In this document: positions 21,601 through 26,935 of the stretch, in pieces
Position numbering within the stretch: position 1 is the stretch's first letter
Layout of the letters: the number at the start of each line of letters is the position of its first letter
From: Rhea pennata
Taxonomy: Eukaryota > Chordata > Aves > Rheiformes > Rheidae
Reading direction: 5' to 3'
Assembly (NCBI RefSeq): GCF_028389875.1
Contig: NC_084676.1
Span: forward strand, 1,984,001-2,048,000
DNA: 64,000 bases
Made by a program: the position numbers and the translations under genes
The notes under the pieces: model-generated
What the model was told of the DNA's origin: nothing
Databases searched by the model: none
What the model saw: only the letters and a program-made list of their open reading frames with translations

Positions 21601-23728
21601 CTGCCTTGGTGCACCCCATGCATCCAGGGTATGCCGACTGGCAAAGCAGTGATGCCTGCCCAAACACAGGTAAGGCCGGGCCCTGCCTTGGAGCGAGGAA
21701 GGAGCACAGGGCAGGACCAGGATGGATGCCCCCCTCTCTGACCTCCCAAGGGGACCCCACCCACTGAGGGCCCCACTGCACACACTCAAGGCCTGGGGGC
21801 TCTCACCTGGCTTTGTGGCCGGTCTCTCTGGGACAGGGGGCAGGCCTGCGGCAGACCAGCCAGGACTCCTGGAAGAGTAGAGATGGGTTTCTGCAGATGT
21901 GGTTGCCTGTGCTGAGCTGAGACAGGATGGAGAGTCTGGTGGGACCTCAGGATAGTTGATGTTTTTTTTTTCCACTTCATTTTCCTATCTGGTTTATACA
22001 GGCCAGAGGCTGCATCTGATGAGGGCTCAGCACAGCTTTGTCTCCAAGGATGTGCATCATTTTCTCCATATTCTCAGCACCATCCCTGCTCCCCTTCCCC
22101 TGAGAACTGCTCCTGTCTGGAAACAGCTAGGCTGTGTCTCCAGAGGCCCACAGGCATTTCCCATCCCAGCACAACCCCCTCCGTCCCCTCTAATTGCTCC
22201 TGTGTTGGCCCCAGGGCGAGTCAGCCCGAGCCCTCAGCCTTACCCACACCTTTCAGGAAGTCCCAGACTGAGGGCTGAGAAGTGGCAGCAGTGGCTTAGC
22301 ATGAGCCCTCAAGGGTCCAGGGATGCTCAAACTATAAGGAGTCTAGCTGCCTGCAGGACACATTTCCCTCCTCACCTCTCTGTGCAGAACACAGGAAACA
22401 AGTGGGGAGTATAGTGAAAGAGGCTTTGTTAGCATCCAGAGGCAGACAGGGCCTGGTGGGGGATGGAGGCCCCCAGGAGCCTAGTTGTGGCTGTAGACAG
22501 TATGGCTGATGAGTGACCCAGGGGACGTGTGCGCGTTCTAGAACCCCAGCCCTGCTCTTTGCATCCAACTGTGGCTGACCTGCACCCTGTTCTGTACCTC
22601 AGGGCAAGGAAAAGCATCTACTTACTCAGGCTTGTTGACCAGGTAGGTCATCTCCTGCAGGGATGGCCCTGGTGGCTCAGTGAGAGTCCGGTCCTGGGGA
22701 CCATTCTCCCCTCCTGGGTCCTCAGTAGGTGCCAAAGATGGCTTGAGTCCTTCATAGATGATGTTGGATACCATTTCCAGCCTGCCCTGCCCTGAACCCA
22801 GCTGTGAAGGTGCCCCAGGGTATGGCAAAACATCTGTCTTGGCTGAGGTGGCCACAGCAGGCAGGGAAAGGTCAGATGTGGGGCGACCCTCTGGCAAGCT
22901 TGCTGGGCTGGACTCGGGTGCTGGGATCCTGTGGCCGAGCCGTGGTGGCACAGATGGGACAGACGAGGAGGGTTTTTCTGAGGTTTCCAGGGTTTGTCCA
23001 TGATCCACAGATGCAGGGAGTCTTTTCTCCTCCCGAGAGCTCTCCCGTGTTGCTGACCGGGATGCTCCTATACCCATGGTAGTGGTTGCTCTTGGACTAG
23101 TCTGCTGCTTTGGCCTGGCCTCTGGGCTCTCCAGATCTGTAGAGCTCTCCCCTGGCACAAACCCCTCCAGTACCACAAATGCCCCAGGAGTCCTGTCACT
23201 GTCCAGGCTTTGTGTTAGCACTGTGCTCCGTGCTGCTGGTGTGGGTGCCAAGCCCTGCTCTGGCTTTGAGCGATGGAAAACTGTCCTTGGCTTGGGAACT
23301 GGCCTGACAAGGGGTGGAGCAGGATCCTTCTCCAGAGGGGATGTATGGTTGGGCTCAGCAGCACGCTGCTGCATCTCAGAGACGTCAGTAGCCCCTCCCA
23401 GCACTCCTTTCATGGCATCCTCACCTATCTGGGGCCTTTGGGCCACATCCAGGGCCTCCATGCATGCAGCAGCTTGAGGATGGGCATCTCTTGCTGCAGG
23501 TTTCCTCAGAGGCCGCCCGAGCAGCTGTGTCTGCTGCACCAGGTTCAGGATCCTTTTGCGGTGCCCAGTGGCGGTGATGCCAATCTGCTGTAGGTCCTCA
23601 CCATCCAGTAAGGTGGCATCTCTGGCCACATGGTACCCATGCTGTTTAAAAACATCCTGGTACCTCTCCAAGTGGATGCTGGCCAGCCAATCAGCAATAT
23701 CAGAGTCAGGACTGTACTGGAAGCTCAT
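3014..23728 (-). CDS. ARAP3: ARAP3: ArfGAP/RhoGAP with ankyrin-repeat-like and PH domains, whole coding span
   Basis: PI3K-effector GAP for Arf6 and RhoA, working at the plasma membrane in cell spreading and migration. I rebuilt 32 coding exons (listed separately), about 1,807 codons. Approximate order in the product: SAM 5-68; PH1 491-590; PH2 598-690; ArfGAP 690-815; PH3 910-1010; PH4 1015-1110; RhoGAP 1120-1310; Ras-association 1330-1430; PH5 1437-1545; proline/serine-rich tail with PVYEEVGNFPEL. ArfGAP shows CADC-x16-CKQC zinc ligands and the HRSLG arginine; RhoGAP shows the GIYRKNG arginine. ARAP3 rather than ARAP1 is shown by FQERYFVIRD, SSSDLAKQKFGTMPL, SANQTLRRLHTRRTLSMFF and the tail. 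Phase closes at every junction except between 21,435 and 16,061, where about one short exon (length 2 mod 3) is unaccounted for. The SAM-PH1 linker is about 200 residues longer than in human as I recall it. Confidence 0.96.
3020..3096. repeat. Coding hexamer minisatellite (GGCCCT/GGATCT type) at the ARAP3 C-terminus
   Basis: Tandem 6-bp units, near-perfect at 3,028-3,066 and degenerate to about 3,096. On the minus strand they encode alternating GP, GSGP and GLDP units ending seven or so codons before the stop. Length is multiple-of-six, so copy-number change would keep frame. Confidence 0.85.
4543..4581 (-). CDS. ARAP3: ARAP3 exon, 39 bp (RRLHTRRTLSMFF)
   Basis: Thirteen codons between acceptor CTAG and donor GTAAGT, phase 0 both sides. 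The peptide is near-identical to the human ARAP3 segment following SANQTL. Confidence 0.93.
4959..5096 (-). CDS. ARAP3: ARAP3 exon after PH5 (HDDLRPVIMRRRSSSDL)
   Basis: 46 codons, acceptor CACAG, donor GTAAGG. Includes SSSDLAKQKFGTMPL and ends SANQTL, diagnostic of ARAP3 over ARAP1/2. Confidence 0.94.
5186..5249 (-). CDS. ARAP3: ARAP3 exon, end of PH5 (WDWTTSILKAQ)
   Basis: 64 bp, donor GTGAGT, acceptor TTTGCAG. Carries the C-terminal PH helix with its conserved Trp (ELWDWTTSIL). Confidence 0.92.
5970..6005 (-). CDS. ARAP3: ARAP3 microexon in PH5 (WGFTLTLDKQQL)
   Basis: 36 bp, flanked by CTTTAG and GTGAGTA. Completes the QWGFT strand split from the previous exon. The small size and exact phase fit support it. 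Confidence 0.92.
6290..6372 (-). CDS. ARAP3: ARAP3 exon in PH5 (KPEREWPLDAAKVYMGIRKK)
   Basis: 83 bp, CCCCAG acceptor and GTAAG donor. Matches the human PH5 segment ending IRKKLK. Confidence 0.93.
6582..6715 (-). CDS. ARAP3: ARAP3 exon: start of PH5 (CGLLKCREEPPKLLG)
   Basis: 134 bp; contains GNKFQERYFVIRDRKLLLLK, the first strands of PH5. Phase 1 in, phase 0 out with donor GTACTG. Confidence 0.94.
6967..7095 (-). CDS. ARAP3: ARAP3 exon: Ras-association domain end (RPLHPKEKVLEQALQWCKLP)
   Basis: 129 bp between CTCCAG and GTAAGG. RPLHPKEKVLEQALQW is essentially the human ARAP3 sequence; ends GSCLFTG. Confidence 0.95.
7269..7383 (-). CDS. ARAP3: ARAP3 exon: Ras-association core (TAEELTNQVLEMRN)
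   Basis: 115 bp, acceptor CCCCAG and donor GTAAGC. TAEELTNQVLEMR is strongly conserved with human ARAP3. Confidence 0.95.
7538..7612 (-). CDS. ARAP3: ARAP3 exon: start of the Ras-association domain
   Basis: 75 bp reading LSQAGDLIIEVYLEQKLPDC then CVTLK; CCCCACAG acceptor, GTGAGT donor, phase 0 both sides. Confidence 0.94.
7935..8003 (-). CDS. ARAP3: ARAP3 exon: end of RhoGAP (IDEDQVSQMDLENSLITTWK)
   Basis: 69 bp, acceptor CCAATAG, donor CAG|GTACC. Links the last RhoGAP helix to the RA domain. Confidence 0.92.
8186..8333 (-). CDS. ARAP3: ARAP3 exon: RhoGAP C-terminal half (NLSLLFAPSLFQTDGKGEHE)
   Basis: 148 bp. Contains the conserved NQMSTKNL and LFAPSLF motif of RhoGAP folds and ends DNYVSIFN. 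Acceptor CCCCAG, donor GTAAGC. Confidence 0.95.
8845..8950 (-). CDS. ARAP3: ARAP3 exon: RhoGAP middle (LPRLNHKTLAALIGHLYR)
   Basis: 106 bp with LERYKELIHRLPRLN and the N-x-x-T-L-x-x-L-I-x-H-L signature. Acceptor TTCCAG, donor GTGAGC. Confidence 0.95.
9122..9334 (-). CDS. ARAP3: ARAP3 exon: RhoGAP catalytic arginine (GLRHEGIYRKNG)
   Basis: 213 bp. The finger Arg sits in EGIYRKNG; MEEFRRDARNVKL and ELEDPIFT follow. Acceptor CCAAG is weaker than the rest (no C before AG), but the phase fits exactly. Confidence 0.95.
9458..9621 (-). CDS. ARAP3: ARAP3 exon: PH4 end into RhoGAP (SRGDIPIIVDSCIAFITQYG)
   Basis: 164 bp. Opens with FYLQG of PH4, then QLSRGDIPIIVD, the start of RhoGAP. Acceptor TTGTCAG, donor GTGAGC. 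Confidence 0.95.
9960..10023 (-). CDS. ARAP3: ARAP3 exon in PH4 (PPTETPEKKELLILVEMG)
   Basis: 64 bp, acceptor ACACAG, donor GTGAGC. Aligns with the human segment before GRTLYLQG. Confidence 0.91.
10127..10325 (-). CDS. ARAP3: ARAP3 exon: PH3/PH4 junction (WFTPVSCHCLLGYEF)
   Basis: 199 bp: WFTPVSCH, then AFFILQKAHLFICPTEDD and INLRRLQELS. Acceptor CCCCAG; donor is the less common A|GTCAGT. Confidence 0.93.
10471..10573 (-). CDS. ARAP3: ARAP3 exon in PH3 (FRYTLELFLTGEKVQQLGVD)
   Basis: 103 bp ending WASAIGK, the terminal PH helix. Acceptor TTTACAG, donor GTGAGC. Confidence 0.92.
10822..10975 (-). CDS. ARAP3: ARAP3 exon in PH3 (FQRIWCSLEKALLFFETEK)
   Basis: 154 bp; the IWCSLEKALLFFE strands followed by SRDLLSLGVSK. 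Acceptor CCTGCAG, donor GTACC. Confidence 0.91.
11048..11179 (-). CDS. ARAP3: ARAP3 exon: start of PH3 (GVYNEITQPVTHSGYLHRAS)
   Basis: 132 bp. EGVYNEI and HSGYLHRA match human GVYNEV and YSGFLYCS. Acceptor CCCACAG, donor GTAAGC. Confidence 0.92.
11496..11658 (-). CDS. ARAP3: ARAP3 exon: ArfGAP-PH3 linker (ALCAAVTGPGLLKTVLQFFS)
   Basis: 163 bp, acceptor TTCTAG, donor GTAAC. ALCAAV is identical to human; the rest is a variable linker. Confidence 0.9.
11908..12090 (-). CDS. ARAP3: ARAP3 exon: ArfGAP C-terminal half (LFIMLGNDRANRFWAARL)
   Basis: 183 bp with GNDRANRFW and the FISRKYRDGRYRLPHP segment typical of ArfGAP folds. Acceptor CTGTAG, donor GTAAGA. Confidence 0.95.
12287..12372 (-). CDS. 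ARAP3: ARAP3 exon: ArfGAP arginine finger (GQHRSLGSNISKVQSLKLD)
   Basis: 86 bp. HRSLG holds the catalytic Arg; ends TSVWSNEIVQ. Acceptor CCCACAG, donor GTAGAG. The upstream intron begins with GC, not GT. Confidence 0.95.
12629..12828 (-). CDS. ARAP3: ARAP3 exon: PH2 end and ArfGAP zinc finger (CADCRAQNPDWASINLCVV)
   Basis: 200 bp. FMAESEKEKREWMEALQEA closes PH2; KIWSNKANKHCADC and ICKQCA supply the four zinc cysteines, C-x2-C-x16-C-x2-C. The 5' splice site is AG|GCTAGT; using the nearby GT would add an in-frame TAG. Confidence 0.95.
12936..13042 (-). CDS. ARAP3: ARAP3 exon in PH2 (MGIGICLIEMRGSTIREA)
   Basis: 107 bp, acceptor TTGCAG, donor GTAAC. RSFELITPLKIF matches the human PH2 strands. 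Confidence 0.94.
13043..14057 (-). other. ARAP3: ARAP3 intron, about 1 kb, AT-rich middle
   Basis: No exon. 13,300-13,500 is AT-rich compared with its surroundings, and 13,689-13,737 holds an inverted repeat (described separately). Origin unknown. Confidence 0.6.
13689..13737. repeat. Inverted repeat with 10-bp perfect arms
   Basis: CACTAAGACC (13,689-13,698) and its exact reverse complement (13,728-13,737) enclose 29 bp. Could be the end of a small DNA transposon or a hairpin RNA; neither can be decided by eye. Confidence 0.6.
14058..14245 (-). CDS. ARAP3: ARAP3 exon: PH1 end and PH2 start (GQKSKVFAALSLSEMWLYKS)
   Basis: 188 bp. QRNEWCSTLQ closes PH1; SGTLELKGQKSKVF opens PH2. Acceptor TACAG, donor GTTTGT. 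Confidence 0.94.
14492..14612 (-). CDS. ARAP3: ARAP3 exon in PH1 (PYPKGVIPLSVIEMVRSTKD)
   Basis: 121 bp; KDNKFQVVTSHRIFVFRAENE follows within the exon. Acceptor TTCCAG, donor GTAAG. Confidence 0.95.
15434..15503 (-). CDS. ARAP3: ARAP3 exon in PH1 (NYVFQRRYVRFDGKNLMYFS)
   Basis: 70 bp. The RRYVRF basic strand is part of the phosphoinositide-binding face of PH1. Acceptor TGATAG, donor GTAAGA. Confidence 0.95.
15792..16061 (-). CDS. ARAP3: ARAP3 exon: acidic linker and start of PH1 (GWLDKLSPQG)
   Basis: 270 bp. Reads TSSECSSDGKSEDEETRT, then LDDLTISPYASY and GWLDKLSPQ; ISPYAS and GWLDKLSPQG match human ARAP3. The acceptor TTTCATGCAG leaves one base before the first codon, so the preceding exon must end with two extra bases. 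No exon I found does. Confidence 0.9.
17978..18046 (-). CDS. ARAP3: Candidate ARAP3 exon, 69 bp (TLEPNMPFPSSTTSLTPYAI)
   Basis: Strong acceptor (ATTTCTCGCAG) and donor (CAG|GTGAGG) enclose 23 open codons in phase 0, compatible with the upstream exon ending EQK. It has no clear human counterpart and does not itself fix the phase gap to the next exon. May be alternatively used or coincidental. Confidence 0.4.
19171..19259 (+). repeat. Dispersed repeat, copy 1
   Basis: From ATGGGCTAGAGGAGATGC to AACTGGCC, it is clearly similar to 26,455-26,537 in the same orientation (shared GGGCAGGGTGC, AGGT.CTGGG, CATAAAG.TCTGGCC). I do not recognise the family. Confidence 0.6.
21435..21508 (-). CDS. ARAP3: ARAP3 linker exon (ISEQPINPYSESIFGHEVPA)
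   Basis: 74 bp, acceptor CCCACAG, donor GTGAGA; joins the previous exon in phase (KP-D-ISEQ). The linker is poorly conserved, so support comes mainly from splice sites and frame. Confidence 0.8.
21807..21868 (-). CDS. ARAP3: ARAP3 linker exon (GLPPVPERPATKP)
   Basis: 62 bp, acceptor CTTCCAG, donor GTGAGA. Contains a PPVPERP SH3-ligand-like proline motif. Phase fits both neighbours. Confidence 0.8.
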
Positions 23729-23767
23729 GGCCCTGGGTCCCTCTGCAATGGGTGCTCAGTCCATCAT
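22626..23767 (-). CDS. ARAP3: ARAP3 first coding exon: SAM domain and long Ser/Pro linker
   Basis: Coding starts at ATG 23,726-23,728; 39 bp of 5' UTR precede it in the same exon. SAM domain: DSDIADWLASIHLERYQDVF, then GEDLQQIGITATGHRKRIL, as in human ARAP3, whose SAM binds SHIP2. It continues with PVPKPRTVFHRSKPE and ends EMTYLVNKPE. EMVSNIIYEGL resembles human EMMPNSIYFGL. Acceptor CTTCCACAG, donor GA|GTAAGT. The linker is much longer than in mammals. Confidence 0.94.
23756..23767 (-). promoter_or_regulatory. ARAP3: Three-codon upstream ORF in the ARAP3 leader
   Basis: The exon begins exactly with ATGATGGACTGA: two AUGs, Asp, stop, 27 bases before the main start. Such minimal uORFs can lower translation; here only the sequence is seen. 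Confidence 0.5.
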
Positions 23768-23962
23768 CTGTGGAAGGAAGAGAGAAAAGAGGTGAGTAGG
23801 CAGCAGGACGAGAGAATGGGGTCTCAGCTGCCATGAAGCAACCAATGAGTCCAAGCTGTCAGCATGACTCCCATCGGTGGGAGTGTGGGATGCTGTCAGA
23901 GCCCTCCTTGCTCACCCACACCAGCCTTGCCTCTACCCCCAGAGCTGCTCAGAGCCGCTCAC

Positions 23963-24070
23963 CTCCCAAACCAAGAAGCCAGGCATTATGAACACATCCT
24001 GTTGTTTCTCAGCCCAAAACCTCTCTGCCCCTCCCCAGAGCTGCTGGATCCTGACTCCACTTTGTCAGGG
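23963..24070 (-). other. ARAP3: Candidate ARAP3 noncoding first exon (5' end unknown)
   Basis: A strong minus-strand donor GGGAG|GTGAGCG at 23,962/23,963 would give a 195-bp first intron to the acceptor at 23,767. The 24,070 boundary is arbitrary. AACAGGATGT just upstream is an ETS-like site, plausible for an endothelial/leukocyte gene. Confidence 0.35.
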
Positions 24071-24930
24071 AGGTTGTGACCCAAGCCTAGACAGAAACCA
24101 GCCCTCCTGCGGGCTGCGAGGGCCTTGCACAGGCACGGGCTTCCCACTCTCAGAGAGCAAGCCAGTGCCACGCGGTGGCATCCCTGGCTGCGCAGAGGCG
24201 AGCCCAGGCTCTGCTGAGCTCCCGAGCTCGGAGGACGGGAGCGCGACGCAGCCGGGGGTGCAGCCAGGTTCCCTGCCGCATCCTGGTGGAGGGGGGCTGC
24301 TGGAGGCAGCTAACTGCTTTGCAGCTGGGCCCCTCCCAGGGGATGATCTTCGATGCGGGGGCCAGCTCGGGGAGGGCTCTGCTGCCGGAAGGGCCAGACC
24401 ATAATCTTTCTAACTGCTGGTGAGGGCATGGGAGAGGTCAGCATGACTCAGAGGCAGGCTGAGGGGGACAGCCTCCCACAGAGAGCCAGGCTGGCCCCGG
24501 CGCCCAGCCACAGCCCACCCTGGGGGCTCCCGCGCTGCTCGCCACCACCTGAGGGTTGAGATGGCCGGAGGAGCTGGGGGGGCTCCTCACGGCGGGGGCA
24601 GTGCTGCGGGCTCAGCGCAGTGCCCCACTCTGCGGAGGACCCGCATCCCAGAAGTCCTGGCCAGCACAGCTCCTGCAGCCCCCAGACAGAGCTGCAGGCT
24701 GTCTGCGGAGCACTGAGTGCCTTTTCCCATGAATCACGCTGCTTCGTACCAAACCATCTGTGCTGACTGTGCTGCCACTGGGTCTTTTTCCAGTTCCTCC
24801 ATTTCCCTCTATTGTTCGGTGCAGGCTTCCTTCCTGCTGCCTGCCTTCTCCCACGCATCCCCTTCCCCCTCCCGCGGGAGCCACATCCCAGCCTGCTGAG
24901 GGGGAGCCCAGTCAGGCTGGATGCTGCAGG
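24071..24930. promoter_or_regulatory. ARAP3: Probable ARAP3 promoter region, GC-rich
   Basis: CpG-containing GC-rich DNA at 24,180-24,420 and again around 24,480-24,610, directly upstream of the first ARAP3 exons. No TATA box identified. The long open minus-strand frame here is a GC artefact. Confidence 0.4.
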
Positions 24931-26452
24931 AACGTGCATGCTTCTGCACACGCGTGTGTATCTGCCTGGCACTGGTTGCTGCTTGTGCTGGTGCAGGCAG
25001 CGGGTAGGTGTTGCGTGTGCAGCATGTAGGGAAGTGTGAGTAGGCTGGCGTGTGAGAGGAGGAGGTGGTGACCATGGGAGCATGTGGAAGTGCATGGGAG
25101 CATGGTGCCAGGCAAGCACGCGTGAACACTGAGGCTCTGCGGGAGCACACTCACACGCCTGCCTATTGCTGGGTGTGGGGTACGTGCGGTGCTTGTGGCG
25201 AACCCTGCGGCTGTGTGTGTGTGTGTGCGTGTATGTTGGGGGCTCGCAGTGGGGCAAGCGGCTGCACACCAGCATGTGGTGAAGAAGGGCAATCATGGCA
25301 GGAGCTGACTGAGAAGCCAGGAGAGCAGGAGATGGGGACATCACAGCTGGAAGGCTGCCTGTTGTTGTAGGACCTAGTTGTAGGAAAGGTCTGGGGGAGG
25401 GGGGAGTGGGGGCAGATGTCCCACGCTGGACTTGGCTAGGTGTTTCTGCTGCGGGGTTAAAGGGCCAGACTTCAATCTGACCATCTGGCACTGAAATGGG
25501 GCAATTTCCCCCTTTCTTGAGCCTGTATCGACCTTAGTGATCTCTGGCCGGGTTTACCCACTGCCTGCCCTACCCAGAGCTTCACGAGGCAGTCTCCCAG
25601 CAGGAGCAGGCTCCCGAGAGCTCTCCGTGTCCAGGCATCAGGGCTGGGACAGACTCCGAGCTGTGGTGTGGCCCTTTGGGGCAGTCTGACTGTGCCCTGC
25701 AAGCAGTGACACTTGCATAGGAAAGTGGAATTTGTCCCTGTCCCTGCCTGTCCCCTGTCCACCCAGGCAAACAAGCCGGTGTGGTCGCTGGCAGTGGGCA
25801 TGGACTGCCCTGACCCCTGCCCCTCCCACAGAGCCCTCACCCCCGAGCCTGCCGGTCCCCCTGCCATCCTTGGGGTGCTCCCTCACCTCTCGCCCTGCAG
25901 TGTAGTCCATGGCCCCCGGGGCCAGCTCCAGCAGAGCAGCATCATGGAAATGCTGCTGCAGGCTCCACGCTGCCTTGCTCTGGGCTCCAGGGTGATGCCA
26001 ATATGTCCCTGCTGGGCATAGGGCTCCGCTCCCGGGCACAAGAAGGCAGCCCTACAGGAACTACCGACCGACTTCAGACACCCAGCCTGCGCCTCCCACT
26101 GCTGGTCCCTCCTCTAGGCCAACCCTCCGGGCCCCATCCTTGTCCCCACCCTCTCGTCCTGCCCCTTCCCCAGCACTGCCTCTGTGCTGCGTTTGGCCCC
26201 TGCTCTGGCTGCCCCGGGTCCTGCACCTCTGCCAGGCTCTGCCTTCCTTCAGGTGCTTTCCCTCACTCTCCATCCTCTCTCACCTTCCCAGTGCTCTCCC
26301 ATCCACTTCTCGCAAGCCCTCAAATGTGTCCTGTTGCATTGCCATGGGGATACCTGGCTGCCCCAAGACTCAAAGTGCAAGATTTGGCTACTGAGGGAGA
26401 TTTTTGATGTTCCCAAGTGCATCCAGCTCTATCTGCTATTTTCATCACTAGT
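24931..26452. other. Intergenic, no gene seen
   Basis: Contains TG/CA-rich sequence at 24,930-25,290 including a (TG)n run at 25,211-25,234. Otherwise nothing recognised. Confidence 0.6.
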
Positions 26453-26454
26453 CC

Positions 26455-26537
26455 ATGGGCTAATGGAGATATTTACTATGTCTGCAATAGTCCAGGGCAG
26501 GGTGCAGGTGCTGGGACAACAGCATAAAGATCTGGCC
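26455..26537 (+). repeat. Dispersed repeat, copy 2
   Basis: Same family and orientation as 19,171-19,259; roughly 70% or more identical by eye. It sits about 250 bp before a CR1 3' end but does not look like CR1. Confidence 0.6.
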
Positions 26538-26769
26538 AAATTGGAGAAACAGGCTAGATCTCCTTATTCATGCCAATGATGAGAAGCAGGAGGACTGGCA
26601 CTGGGGTTGGCAGGGTGAATTGTTGGGAATCTGTAAAATAACCTGCTCCTGGGATGCTGTGGGTGAAGCACCTCAACCAGCTCCAGGTGCCCCATGTTGA
26701 AAGGGAAGCGGAGCGAGACATGGAGGGCTAGGATTGCAGCAGCAGCTGTGAGTGTGGGCCCTGGGCTCT

Positions 26770-26935
26770 GCTGCAGTGACTGAGGCTATGGAGCCTCCTT
26801 CTCTGGAGATATTTAAAACTCACCTGGACACAATCCTGTGCAATGTGCTCTAGGTGACCCTGCATGAGTTGGGTGGGTTGAACTAAATGATCTCCAGAGG
26901 TCCCTTCCAACCTCAACTATTCTGTGATTCTGTGA
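26770..26935 (+). mobile_element. CR1 LINE 3' end
   Basis: Diagnostic sauropsid CR1 tail: GAGATATTTAAAACTCACCT, TGATCTCCAGAGGTCCCTTC, CAACCTC and the terminal octamer repeat ATTCTGTGATTCTGTGA at 26,919-26,935. It is 5'-truncated, as almost all CR1 copies are. The best single clue that the host is a bird or close relative. Confidence 0.93.

Noticed and set aside
3014-23728. Identity as ARAP1, suggested by the STARD10-type neighbour
   Set aside because: RA, PH5 and tail sequences (TAEELTNQVLEMR, SSSDLAKQKFGTMPL, PVYEEVGNFPEL) are ARAP3-type and absent from ARAP1.
24448-25491. Long open minus-strand frame (about 347 codons)
   Set aside because: Lies in GC- and CA-rich DNA, product is low complexity (Thr-His runs from the CA repeat), no family resemblance or exon structure.
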